The position numbers and the translations under genes were made by a program. The notes beneath the pieces were generated by a model. That model saw only the letters and a program-made list of their open reading frames with translations. It had not been told where the DNA came from and searched no databases. A stretch of DNA of 64,000 nucleotides from DATCVR01 sp036566745 (GTDB lineage: Bacteria > Actinomycetota > Actinomycetes > Jiangellales > Jiangellaceae): the NCBI GenBank assembly GCA_036566745.1, contig DATCVR010000339.1, forward strand, positions 9,201 to 73,200, given 5' to 3'. How positions within the stretch are numbered: the stretch's first letter is position 1; each line of letters begins with the position of its first letter. Shown piece after piece: positions 48,824 to 56,663 of the stretch.

Positions 48824-49210
48824 TCAGATCTCCGGGAACGGGTCCTCCGGCAGGGCATCCGGCCCGTCGAGCTCCGCGTCGGCGGCGGCCACGGCGGCGA
48901 GGTACTCCTCGGCGATCTCGTAGTAGCGACCGCCGAACTCGATCGTCGGCGTGAGGGAGGTGTCGATCGGCCCCAGCCGCTGCGAGCGGGGGAACTCCTG
49001 GGCGATCTGGGCGGGCCGATGCCGGCGGAACGTGCCGCCCACGACGATCACGATGCGGCGGTCGGTGACGACGATGAAGCACTCGGCGGCGTAGGCGATC
49101 ACGCCCACGCCGGCGGCCAGGGTGGGAATCAGGTAGCGGATCGATTCGCCCTGGTCGAGGAGCTCCCGACACCGTCGGCGTACGTCGGCCGGGACCGGCA
49201 TCGGCGCCAC
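48824..49210 (-). CDS. small hypothetical protein, PH-domain-like
   Basis: A 128-residue protein I cannot name. The pattern GESIRYLIPT, AECFIVVTDRRIVIVVGGTF and RYYEIAEEYL resembles short bacterial PH-like proteins that begin with a turn-on-membrane motif and a VTDRRI strand. No signal peptide; one weakly hydrophobic stretch (about 28-42). The C-terminus is acidic. An alternative start is the ATG at 49201 (MPVPADVRRRC). It is divergent from the molybdopterin oxidoreductase gene across a 116-bp gap with the SigK-like promoter of that gene. Confidence 0.65.
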   Translation of the reverse strand: MAPMPVPADVRRRCRELLDQGESIRYLIPTLAAGVGVIAYAAECFIVVTDRRIVIVVGGTFRRHRPAQIAQEFPRSQRLGPIDTSLTPTIEFGGRYYEIAEEYLAAVAAADAELDGPDALPEDPFPEI

Positions 49211-49262
49211 CTCCTCGTGGGACCGTTTCGTGCCGCGAACCTAAGCCCGGCCGGCGGGTCGC

Positions 49263-49286
49263 GTCGAGATGTCGAGACGTCGAGAC
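49263..49286 (+). repeat. three 8-bp tandem repeats upstream of the oxidoreductase promoter
   Basis: GTCGAGAT, GTCGAGAC, GTCGAGAC lie head to tail, ending 7 bp before the -35-like CAATCC. The place suits a binding site for an additional regulator, but simple slippage could also give this. Confidence 0.5.
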
Positions 49287-49292
49287 CGCGAC

Positions 49293-49320
49293 CAATCCGG
49301 ATCCGGACCGGTCGCGAACA
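49293..49320 (+). promoter_or_regulatory. SigK-type promoter, probably leaderless
   Basis: CAATCC (49293-49298), 16 bp, CGAACA (49315-49320). The promoter at 53269 has the same -35, the same spacing and CGAATG. The mycobacterial SigK consensus as I recall it is CCATCC-N16/17-CCGAAT. The ATG at 49327 would lie at the transcription start, and no ribosome binding site is seen, so a leaderless mRNA is likely. Confidence 0.65.
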
Positions 49321-49326
49321 CCGGGC

Positions 49327-50963
49327 ATGAAGCTTCGGCCGTCGTCGACGACAGTGCGCGCCGCCCTCGCTGGCGCGCTCGCAGGAGGCGTCGCGCTCGG
49401 GGTCGGCGAACTGGTGTCGGCTGCGGTCGGCCCGGCGTCGGCGCCCTTCCTCGCGGTCGGCAACGCGTTCGTCGACCTCACGCCGGAGTGGCTGAAGAGC
49501 TTCGCGATCCGCACGTTCGGCCAGAACGACAAGATCGTGCTGCTGCTGGGGATGGCCGGGGTGATCGCCCTGGGTGCGGCTCTGGCCGGGGTGCTCGAAC
49601 TGCGCCGCCCGCCCGCGGGCTCGGTGGTGCTGGCGGCGGCCGGCCTCGTGGCCGGTGCGGCGGCGCTGACCCGTCCGGCCGCGACGCTGGTCGACGTGGT
49701 GCCGACGGTGGCCGGGATCGCGCTCGGCGTCGTGGTGCTGCGCGTCCTGGTGGGACACCTGCGTGCCGCGACCAAGACACCCGCGGTGCCGGAGGCGGCG
49801 GGCCCGACGGTCGAGTCGGCCGGCGAGTCGGTAGCCGAGCCGACTGGCGATTCGGCTGCTCAGCTGACCGGCGAGACGGCCGGCGAGGCCCGGCTGCGCC
49901 GCCGCCGTTTCCTCGTGTTGTCGGCGGCTGCGGCCGGGCTCGCCGTGCTGGCGACCGTCGGAGGCCGGCGGCTCGGTCAGGCCGCGCAGGACGTGCGGGC
50001 CGCGCGTGATCGGCTGCGACTCCCCACGCCGGCCGGTGTCGCCCCGGCACTGCCTTCGGGCGTCCAGCTCTCGACGTCGACGGCATCACCGCGTTCCGCA
50101 CGCCGAATGCCGACTTCTACCGCGTCGACACCGCGCTGTCGGTGCCGAAGGTCCTTCCGGAGGACTGGCGGCTACGGGTCCACGGCATGGTCGAGAGCCC
50201 GTTCGAGCTGGACTTCTCCGACGTCCTCGACCTCGAGCTGGTCGAGCGGATGATCACGCTGACCTGCGTCTCGAACGAGGTGGGCGGCGACCTCGCCGGC
50301 AACGCGACCTGGCTCGGCTACCCGCTGGCCGCCCTGCTGGACCGCGCCGGGCCGAGCGCCGACGCCGACATGGTCCTCTCGACCAGCGTCGACGGCTTCA
50401 CGGTCGGGACCCCGCTGGCCGCGCTCACCGACGGCCGCGACGCGCTGCTCGCGATCGGGATGAACGGCGTACCGCTGCCGCTCGAACACGGCTTCCCGGC
50501 CCGGATGGTGGTGCCCGGCCTGTACGGCTACGTCTCGGCGACGAAGTGGGTCGTCGACCTGGAGGTCACCCGGTTCGACCGGGCCAGCGCGTACTGGACC
50601 GACCGCGGCTGGGCCGCCGAGGCGCCGATCAAGACCGCCTCGCGGATCGACGTCCCGGGCTCGTTCGCCAAGCTCACCGCGGGCCCGACCACGGTCGCCG
50701 GCGTCGCGTGGGCCCAGCACCGGGGTGTCTCCGCGGTCGAGGTCCGCGTCGACGACGGGCCGTGGGACGAGGCCCGACTCGCGGACGAGGCATCCGTGGA
50801 CACCTGGCGGCAGTGGGTGTGGGAGTGGGACGCCACCCCTGGCCGCCACACCCTCCGGGTCCGGGCCACCGACGGCGTCGGTGCGGTCCAGATCGAGGAC
50901 ACGGCTCCGCCGTTCCCCGAGGGGTCCAGCGGCTGGCACTCCGTCTCGGTGGAGGTGAGCTGA
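49327..50963 (+). pseudogene. membrane-anchored molybdopterin oxidoreductase (sulfite-oxidase fold), frameshifted
   Basis: Two reading frames together form one protein of about 545 residues. Frame one (49327 to about 50070) encodes several hydrophobic segments (starting LAGALAGGVALGVGELVSAA) and a final span FLVLSAAAAGLAVLATVGG. The second frame continues from DVDGITAFRTPNADFYRVD through the catalytic domain with the molybdenum-ligand Cys in ITLTCVSNEVGG and the C-terminal dimer domain to 50963. The junction lies at CAGCTCTCGACG (50065-50076), where one base seems missing, as if CTCCTC had become CTCTC. It may be a true mutation, a sequencing error or, less likely, recoding. It is preceded by a SigK-type promoter and followed by a fasciclin gene. 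Confidence 0.8.
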
Positions 50964-51021
50964 CCAGACCTGACGGCTTCATCTGCTCGGAACCGCATCC
51001 GCATTCACGAGAGGACCTGTC

Positions 51022-51696
51022 ATGAAGTTCCTGAACATCCGCCGTTCCGCCCTCGTCGCCACCGCGGCGTTCCTGGCCCTGACCACGGCCGCCTGTGGCG
51101 CCGACGACACCTCGACCGGCTCCGGCTCGGACGACACGTCGACGTCGGCGGCCGAGGAGCCGACCGAGGACGACCTGGCGAGCGAGAGCCCCGAGGAGAT
51201 GGCCGGGCCGGTCGGCCCGGGCTGCGCCGACTACGCCGCCATGGTTCCCGACGGCGCCGGCTCGGTCGAGGGCATGTCCGAGGCCCCCGTGGCCACGGCG
51301 GCGTCCAACAACCCGCTGCTCACGACTCTGGTCAAAGCCGTCTCCGGGCAGCTCAACCCGGACGTGAACCTCGTCGACACCCTCAACGGCGACGAGTTCA
51401 CCGTCTTCGCGCCCGTGGACGACGCGTTCGCCGCGGTCGACCCCGCGACCATCACGGCTCTCTCGACCGACGCGGACCTGCTGTCCACGGTGCTCACGTA
51501 CCACGTGGTGCCGGGACAGCTCGCGCCCGAGGACGTCGTGGGCGACCAGACCACCGTCCAGGGCGGCACCGTCACCGTGACGGGCACGCCCGCGGCGCTC
51601 GAGGTCAACGACGCCGGCGTGATCTGCGGTGGTGTCACGACGGCCAACGCGACCGTCTACCTGATCGACGGCGTGCTGATGCCGCCCACCAGCTGA
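51022..51696 (+). CDS. fasciclin-domain lipoprotein (MPT83/MPB70-like)
   Basis: A 224-residue surface lipoprotein. Lipobox LTTAACGA (Cys about 25), then a Ser/Thr/Asp/Glu-rich linker (about 28-65). The fasciclin (FAS1) domain (about 85-222) shows NPLLTTLVKAVSG, the H1 motif EFTVFAPVDDAFAAV and the H2 region LLSTVLTYHVVPGQLAPEDV, ending VYLIDGVLMPP. In mycobacteria the related MPT83 and MPT70 are SigK-dependent. Here it follows a SigK-type promoter unit, and sigK lies 1.7 kb away. GAGAGGACCTGTC precedes the ATG. Adhesion or surface function is likely, but no partner is known. Confidence 0.92.
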   Translation: MKFLNIRRSALVATAAFLALTTAACGADDTSTGSGSDDTSTSAAEEPTEDDLASESPEEMAGPVGPGCADYAAMVPDGAGSVEGMSEAPVATAASNNPLLTTLVKAVSGQLNPDVNLVDTLNGDEFTVFAPVDDAFAAVDPATITALSTDADLLSTVLTYHVVPGQLAPEDVVGDQTTVQGGTVTVTGTPAALEVNDAGVICGGVTTANATVYLIDGVLMPPTS

Positions 51697-51704
51697 TCAC
51701 CGAC

Positions 51705-51764
51705 GGGGAGGAGCCCGGTCCGGGGCGAGTCGGCTCCGGGCCGGGCTTCGTCGTAGTCCTCCCC
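51705..51764. terminator. bidirectional terminator between fasciclin and CFA-synthase-like genes
   Basis: Nested stems: outer GGGGAGGA (51705-51712) with TCCTCCCC (51757-51764), inner AGCCCGGTCCGG (51712-51723) with CCGGGCCGGGCT (51736-51747), one G-U pair. It fills the 77-bp gap between two convergent genes, so it can serve both. Confidence 0.7.
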
Positions 51765-51773
51765 GCCGAGGGG

Positions 51774-53039
51774 TCAGCGCACGCCTCCGGTGCTGAGAGT
51801 GAGCTGGCTGACGTCGATCCGACCGGCCCGGAATCCCGCCTCGCAGTAGGCGAGGTAGTACTCCCACATCCGGCGGAAGACGTGGTCGAATCCGAGGGCC
51901 GCCACCGTCTCCTCGGCCGCGAGGAAACGCTCGCGCCACAGCCGGAGCGTCTCGGCGTAGTGCTGCCCGAACGCGCGGCGGTGGAGGACCCGGAGGCCGC
52001 CGTCACGCGCGGCGTGGTCGCGGATCGCGGTCGTCGACGGGATCAGCCCGCCCGGGAAGATGTACTTGTGGACCCAGCCCCACGACCGGCGGGTGTTGAG
52101 CAGGTGCTGGTGGGGCATGGTGATCGCCTGCAGGCCCACCCGCCCGCCGGGCGCCAGCAGCCGGCCCAGCGCGCCGAAGTAGTCGGGCCAGTACCGCTCG
52201 CCCACCGCCTCGATCATCTCGACGCTGACGATCGCGTCGAACTCTCCCTCGACGTCGCGGTAGTCACGCACCACGACGTCCACCCGATCGGCCACCCCGG
52301 CGTCGTCCACCCGCTGCTGGGCCAGGGCCCGCTGCTCCGCCGAGAGGGTGATCGTGGTGACCCGGGCCGAGCGCTCGGTCGCGGCCCGCACCGCGAGCGC
52401 GCCCCAGCCGCTGCCGATCTCCAGGAGGTGGGTGTCCCGGCCCACCGACGCGGCATCGAGGATCGCGTCGATCTTGCGCAGCTGGGCCCGTTCGAGGTCG
52501 TCGCCGGGGGAGAACAATGCCGACGAGTAGGTCATCGTCGGGTCGAGGAACGCCGCGAACAGCTCGTTGGACAGGTCGTAGTGGCGGGCGACGTTGCGCC
52601 GCGCGCCGTGGCGGTCGGGGTCCTCGCCTTCGGGCATCGGAGCGTCGACGAGGCGACGCACACGCTGCAACGGCTCGGGGACCAGGTCGGTGAGCCGGTC
52701 CGCCATCACGGCGAGGAGGCCGGGGAGGTCGTCGGTGTCCCAGGCCCCGCTCATCCAGCCCTCGCCGAAGCCGATGAGTCGATCGGCGCCGAGGCGGGAG
52801 AAGAATTCGTCAGGCCGGACGACCCTGAGCACAGGCACTCCGGCTCCTGCCCCGAACGTGGTTCCATCGGGCAGCCGCACCTGGAACCCGGCCACCTCCG
52901 ACGCTCTCCGGAGCACCGCGCGGGCGATCCGCGCCCGTCCGGGGGCCCAAGGTCGAGCGGCGATGTCCGGCCAGAGCCGGGCGTCGACGGGAGCAGGGCG
53001 CGGCGCCCTGCCGGTCGATGAGGTCGGATACGTGGTCAT
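51774..53039 (-). CDS. cyclopropane-fatty-acid-synthase-like methyltransferase (UfaA1 type)
   Basis: A 421-residue SAM-dependent methyltransferase that acts on unsaturated acyl chains of phospholipids. The SAM site is LLEIGSGWGALAVRAA (about 198); family motifs NVARHYDLSNELFAAFLDPTMTYSSA and VSVEMIEAVGERYWPDYF (acidic and Glu ligand region) precede and follow. EYYLAYCEAGFRAG near the C-terminus is typical. The N-terminal about 110 residues form the accessory domain of this family. A CFA-synthase-like gene (ufaA1) is also close to sigK in Mycobacterium tuberculosis, so the neighbourhood is conserved. Divergent from sigK; a weaker SigK-like promoter is seen on its strand at 53224-53253. Confidence 0.9.
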   Translation of the reverse strand: MTTYPTSSTGRAPRPAPVDARLWPDIAARPWAPGRARIARAVLRRASEVAGFQVRLPDGTTFGAGAGVPVLRVVRPDEFFSRLGADRLIGFGEGWMSGAWDTDDLPGLLAVMADRLTDLVPEPLQRVRRLVDAPMPEGEDPDRHGARRNVARHYDLSNELFAAFLDPTMTYSSALFSPGDDLERAQLRKIDAILDAASVGRDTHLLEIGSGWGALAVRAATERSARVTTITLSAEQRALAQQRVDDAGVADRVDVVVRDYRDVEGEFDAIVSVEMIEAVGERYWPDYFGALGRLLAPGGRVGLQAITMPHQHLLNTRRSWGWVHKYIFPGGLIPSTTAIRDHAARDGGLRVLHRRAFGQHYAETLRLWRERFLAAEETVAALGFDHVFRRMWEYYLAYCEAGFRAGRIDVSQLTLSTGGVR

Positions 53040-53223
53040 CAGCTCGCCTCCCAGAATCGGCTGGCAACTATCCGCATGCGTGCTCCATTCTCAGGTGGTG
53101 CCAGCGCCGTCCGGCCCGGGGCCCGTCCCAGCCACGTGCACCAGCACAGCGGTCGGCGGTTTCCGTTCGGTTGCTGCTCACTTGTCGATCGAGCTGTCAG
53201 GCATCGTGGCGGAGCATCATCCG

Positions 53224-53253
53224 GATTCGTGAGGCCGATCCGTGGTCGGATTG
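53224..53253 (-). promoter_or_regulatory. possible SigK-like promoter toward the CFA-synthase-like gene
   Basis: On the minus strand CAATCC (53253-53248) and CGAATC (53229-53224) are separated by 18 bp, not 16 as in the two other sites. The -35 and -10 strings match, the spacing does not, so use is uncertain. Confidence 0.35.
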
Positions 53254-53268
53254 GTGCATGTCGCGGAC

Positions 53269-53296
53269 CAATCCGGATCGGCCGCCGCGACGAATG
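53269..53296 (+). promoter_or_regulatory. SigK-type promoter of sigK
   Basis: CAATCC (53269-53274), 16 bp, CGAATG (53291-53296). It shares the string GACCAATCCGGATC with the promoter at 49293. Autoregulation of sigK is known in mycobacteria. The transcription start would be near 53303, leaving a leader of about 67 nt that contains a short open frame. Confidence 0.65.
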
Positions 53297-53337
53297 ACGG
53301 GCGGGAAGCGACGGGACCCGACCCGAAGGAGCCGGTC

Positions 53338-53370
53338 ATGACGACGAACCCGCCGATCGGGGGCTGCTGA
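53338..53370 (+). CDS. 10-codon leader ORF coupled to sigK
   Basis: ATG 53338 follows a strong ribosome binding site (AAGGAG, 53327-53332) and encodes MTTNPPIGGC. Its TGA (53368-53370) overlaps the sigK ATG as TGATG. The sigK start itself has only a GGGGG run inside the short frame. Translation of sigK may therefore depend on reading of this leader. The Pro-Pro pair and the C-terminal Cys could sense translation stress, EF-P or cysteine status; that is speculation. Confidence 0.5.
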   Translation: MTTNPPIGGC

Positions 53371-53960
53371 TGCCGACCCTGCGTTCCGTGCCGGCCGGCG
53401 AGTCCGGAGCCGGAGGCGATCCGCTGGGCGCGCTCCTCGACCGCACCGCGCGTGGCGACGTCGCGGCGTTCGACCAGGTCTACGACCGGGTGGCCGGTGC
53501 GGTGCTCGGCCTGGCCACGCGGGTGGTGCGTAACCGCGCGCTGGCCGAGGAGGTCGCGCAGGACGTGCTGGTCGAAGTGTGGCGGACCGCTGCCCGGTAC
53601 GAGTCCGGCCGGGGCTCCGCGCAGGGCTGGATCATGACGATCGCGCATCGTCGCGCTGTCGACCGGGTGCGGCGGGAGCAGGCCGCCACCGAGCGCGAGG
53701 AGCGGGTGGCCGCCCGTGACGAGCGGCGTCCTCACGACGAGGTGGGCGAGGCCGTCGAGACGAGCCTCGAGCGCGAGCAGGTGCGACGATGCATGGGCTC
53801 GCTCACCGACCTCCAACGCGAGTCCGTCGCGCTCGCGTACTACGACGGGTACACCTACCGGGAGGTGGCGCAGTTGCTCCATACGCCACTGGGCACCATC
53901 AAGTCCCGGCTGCGCGACGGCTTGATCCGGTTGCGCGACTGCATGGGGCTGGGGCGATGA
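53370..53960 (+). CDS. sigK: ECF sigma factor SigK
   Basis: A 196-residue extracytoplasmic-function sigma factor. Region 2 (about 25-95) reads FDQVYDRVAGAVLGLATRVV, AEEVAQDVLVEVWRTA and GWIMTIAHRRAVDRVRRE. Region 4 (about 135-192) reads SLTDLQRESVALAYYDGYTY, REVAQLLHTPLGTIKSRLRD and ends LIRLRDCMG, all as in SigK. It drives redox- or surface-related genes in mycobacteria. It overlaps rskA by ATGA, the normal sigma/anti-sigma coupling. Likely targets in the window are itself, the molybdopterin oxidoreductase and the fasciclin gene. Confidence 0.93.
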   Translation: MPTLRSVPAGESGAGGDPLGALLDRTARGDVAAFDQVYDRVAGAVLGLATRVVRNRALAEEVAQDVLVEVWRTAARYESGRGSAQGWIMTIAHRRAVDRVRREQAATEREERVAARDERRPHDEVGEAVETSLEREQVRRCMGSLTDLQRESVALAYYDGYTYREVAQLLHTPLGTIKSRLRDGLIRLRDCMGLGR

Positions 53961-54769
53961 CGATGGCTTCCGACGCCGAGATCCACACCCTCGCCACCCC
54001 CTACGCGCTGCACGCGTTGCCCGCCGACGAGGTCGAGCTGTTCGAGCGGCACCTGGCTGAGTGCTCGGCGTGCCGGAGCGAGGTCGACGAGATCCGCGAG
54101 ACCTCCTCGCGACTGGGCCTGGCCATGACCACCACGCCGCCACCCGAGCTGAAGTCCCAGGTCATGGCTCGTATCGCCGGGGTCCGTCCGTTGCCGCCGG
54201 TGCCCGAGGTGGAGTCGGACACCGCGGAGCCGGGCCGGGGGACCGGGCCGGTGGCCGGATCGGCGGACGGCGCGGGGGCCGGGCCCGCGCAGGCTCGGGC
54301 CTGGCAGCGTTGGTGGCCGCGGATCGCGACCGGGGTGGCCGCGGCCATGACGGCAGCGGTGGTGGCGCTGGCCGCGCAGCTCGCCGATGTCCGCGACGAC
54401 CTCGAGCGCTCGCAGGCGATCGGGGCGCAGATGCGCGAACTCGTCGAGGCTCCGGACGTCGCGATGGTGCGTGCCTCGGACGACGGCTCGAACGGCACGG
54501 TTCTCATGGCGCGTTCGATCGACACCGCCGTGCTGATCGCCGACGGGATGAACCCCGCGCCGGACGCGCACACCTACCAGCTGTGGTTCATCGAGGACGG
54601 CGACATGCGTTCGGCCGGGATCCTCGGCAGCGACGACGACGGCCGGCTGGGCCCGTTCACCGCGCACGGACTCGACGATGCCGGTCAGCTGGGCATCACG
54701 GTCGAGCCCGCGGGCGGATCGGAGCAGCCCACGACCGACCCGGTGATGGTGATCGACCTCCCGGCGTGA
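53957..54769 (+). CDS. rskA: anti-sigma-K factor RskA
   Basis: A 270-residue membrane anti-sigma factor that holds SigK until cleaved. The cytosolic N-terminal domain (about 1-75) has the ZAS-like HLAECSACRSEVDEI. A single transmembrane span lies at about 118-140 (IATGVAAAMTAAVVALAAQL). The extracytoplasmic C-terminal RskA domain shows HTYQLWFIEDGDMRSAGIL and LGITVEPAGGSEQPT. The Pro/Gly-rich linker before the span suits regulated proteolysis. ATG 53957 overlaps the sigK stop. Confidence 0.93.
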   Translation: MTMASDAEIHTLATPYALHALPADEVELFERHLAECSACRSEVDEIRETSSRLGLAMTTTPPPELKSQVMARIAGVRPLPPVPEVESDTAEPGRGTGPVAGSADGAGAGPAQARAWQRWWPRIATGVAAAMTAAVVALAAQLADVRDDLERSQAIGAQMRELVEAPDVAMVRASDDGSNGTVLMARSIDTAVLIADGMNPAPDAHTYQLWFIEDGDMRSAGILGSDDDGRLGPFTAHGLDDAGQLGITVEPAGGSEQPTTDPVMVIDLPA

Positions 54770-54796
54770 GGCGGGCCCCCCGTGAGGTCGATCACC
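54748..54796. terminator. terminator between rskA and the L,D-transpeptidase gene
   Basis: Perfect 13-bp arms GGTGATCGACCTC (54748-54760) and GAGGTCGATCACC (54784-54796) flank the rskA stop, with a 23-nt loop that includes a GGGCCCCCC run. The gene on the other strand ends at 54800, so one structure serves both. Confidence 0.65.
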
Positions 54797-54799
54797 GAG

Positions 54800-55951
54800 C
54801 TACGAGCGGTAGACGATGACCTTGTCGCCGACGCTGACCTGGTCGAACAGCGAGGCGATGGCGCCGCGGTCGCGGACGTTCGCGCAGCCGTGGGACGAGC
54901 CGTTGTAGCCGTTGGCCGCGAAGTCGGCGGAGTAGTGGACCGCCTGACCGCCGCTGAAGAACATCGCGTACGGCATGGGCGTGTGGTACAGCGACGACAC
55001 GTGGTCGCGCGACTTCGAGTTGACCTGGAAGGCGCCCTCGCGGGTGGGCGTGAGCTCCGAGCCGAAGCGGACGTCGAGGGTCATCAGGACCTCGCCGTTG
55101 ACGACCCACCGCAGGCTGCGCGAGGTCTTGTCGATGCACAGCGCCCGGCCGGTGGTGCAGCGCGGATCGAGGCCGGCGTCGCCGCCGCCGTTGTTCTCGG
55201 ACTCGCGGTTGTGCAGCTCGTCGTCGGTGGGCGTGCTGGTCATCGCCACCAGCTTGTCCCAGGTGCGCTGGTCGACCTCGCCGGTCGAGGGGATCGAACG
55301 CTTGGTCTGGAAGCCCGCGACCGCGGCGCGGGTGGTCTCGCCGTAGTCGGGCGTGACGTCGCCGCTGTACCAGCTGATCTGCTTGAGCCGCGCCTGGAGT
55401 TCACGCACCTGGTCGCCGGAATCGCCGGGACCGAGGATGGCCGGGCCGGGGACGAGGCGGTTGTGCTTCTCGTCGTCGGTGGGCGTGCGCGTCATCGCGA
55501 CCAGCTTGTCCCAGGTGGCCTGGTCGACCGAACCGGTCTGCGGCAGCTCGCGCTTGCCCTGGAAGCCACTGACGGCGTCGGCGGTGACGGTGTCGTACTG
55601 ACCGGTGATGTCCGGGGTGTACCAGCTGATCTGCTTGAGCCTCGACTGCAGCTCGCGCACCTGGTCGCCGTGGGTGCCGGGCGCCATGAGCAGGGCGGGG
55701 GCGGGCGGCGTGGTGGGCACCGGTGTGGTGGGAGCAGGCGTGACGGGCGGAGCCGGGACGGCCGTCGGGGTCGGGGATTCCGTCGGTGTGTCGGTCGGAG
55801 TCGGTGTGACCGAGGCGGCGCTCGACGTGCTGGGCGATGCGGTGGGTTCGTCGCCACCGAGCTGGTTGACGCCATAGGCGGCGCCCGCAGCCACGGCAAC
55901 GGCGGCCAGGGCCGCAACGATGCCCGTGCCGATCCTTCTACCTCGTGCCAC
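54800..55951 (-). CDS. L,D-transpeptidase with two peptidoglycan-binding domains
   Basis: A 383-residue exported cell-wall enzyme. The N-terminal signal-anchor is IGTGIVAALAAVAVAAGAAYG (about 7-27, one residue longer than quoted spans usually are), then a Thr/Pro-rich linker (about 35-88). Two PG_binding_1 repeats follow, each with QVRELQ-RLKQISWY (about 97-150 and 180-232). The YkuD domain (about 260-383) has the catalytic motif HGCANVRD preceded by the histidine in AVHYSADF. It makes or edits 3-3 cross-links. GTG start with AGGA upstream. It probably follows the macrodomain gene on the same strand, 103 bp apart, though promoters in the gap cannot be excluded. Confidence 0.92.
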   Translation of the reverse strand: MARGRRIGTGIVAALAAVAVAAGAAYGVNQLGGDEPTASPSTSSAASVTPTPTDTPTESPTPTAVPAPPVTPAPTTPVPTTPPAPALLMAPGTHGDQVRELQSRLKQISWYTPDITGQYDTVTADAVSGFQGKRELPQTGSVDQATWDKLVAMTRTPTDDEKHNRLVPGPAILGPGDSGDQVRELQARLKQISWYSGDVTPDYGETTRAAVAGFQTKRSIPSTGEVDQRTWDKLVAMTSTPTDDELHNRESENNGGGDAGLDPRCTTGRALCIDKTSRSLRWVVNGEVLMTLDVRFGSELTPTREGAFQVNSKSRDHVSSLYHTPMPYAMFFSGGQAVHYSADFAANGYNGSSHGCANVRDRGAIASLFDQVSVGDKVIVYRS

Positions 55952-56054
55952 GATCCTGTGTCCTTCCTCCCGGAACGGCGCCCGTCACGCCGCCCCCAAC
56001 CGGGATGACGCCTATGGTGCCGGTCAGGTTGCGTCGATTGCACCAAGATCTGTA

Positions 56055-56564
56055 TTACGACTCGGTCTCGACGGATCTGAACGCTTGATAGGCGCGAGCT
56101 GAGAAGAGTACGAACCGCGCGAGCTCCACCCGTGTCGGCGTAGACCGTACCGTGTGGACGGCGATTCGGGCAGCGCCGTCCATCGGCCAGCCGAAGATTC
56201 CCGCCGACACGGCCGGAAAGGCCATCGTCGCGGCGCCCAGCTCGTCGGCCACGCGCAACGCTTCGCGGTAACACGACGCGAGCAGGTCCGGATCGTTCTG
56301 GCCGGCCCGGCGATCGGGACCCACGACGTGGACGACCCAGCGCGCCGGCAGGTCCCCGGCCGTGGTCCAGCCGGCCTGGCCGGTGGGCAGGCCGTCGGGG
56401 AATCGCCGTACGCAGTCGGCCAGGATCGCCGGACCTCCGGCTCGGTGGATCGCCCCGTCGACCCCGCCTCCGCCGCGCATCCGGGAGTCGGCGGCGTTCA
56501 CGATGACGTCCACGTGCTGGGTCGTGATGTCGCCCTGGACGTACTCGAGTTCCATGTCATCCAT
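56055..56564 (-). CDS. macrodomain protein, probable O-acetyl-ADP-ribose deacetylase
   Basis: A 169-residue single macrodomain, MacroD/YmdB type. It shows MELEYVQGDITTQHVDVIVN, then NAADSRMRGGGGVDGAIHRA with the catalytic-type Asp, and AFPAVSAGIFGWPMDGAARI in the ribose-binding loop. It removes ADP-ribose or the acetyl group of O-acetyl-ADP-ribose. Two starts are possible: 56564 (MDDMELEY) or 56555 (MELEY), neither with a clear ribosome binding site. It is divergent from mshA across about 100 bp. Confidence 0.9.
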   Translation of the reverse strand: MDDMELEYVQGDITTQHVDVIVNAADSRMRGGGGVDGAIHRAGGPAILADCVRRFPDGLPTGQAGWTTAGDLPARWVVHVVGPDRRAGQNDPDLLASCYREALRVADELGAATMAFPAVSAGIFGWPMDGAARIAVHTVRSTPTRVELARFVLFSARAYQAFRSVETES

Positions 56565-56663
56565 GGTGGCCGGAATGGAACGGCCCCGGAATCCGGCACC
56601 CGCGCCGGGCCGGACCGCCGCGAGTGGGACCATGAGCGGGGCGGCGCGAAGGGAGTACCCACG

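Noticed and set aside
50065..50076. Programmed frameshift in the oxidoreductase gene
   Set aside because: No slippery heptamer or downstream pseudoknot could be recognised; mutation or sequence error is simpler.
50006..51025. Open frame covering the catalytic part of the oxidoreductase in another frame
   Set aside because: Arg-rich with no motifs; the frame from about 50073 gives the family sequence with the Mo-ligand Cys.
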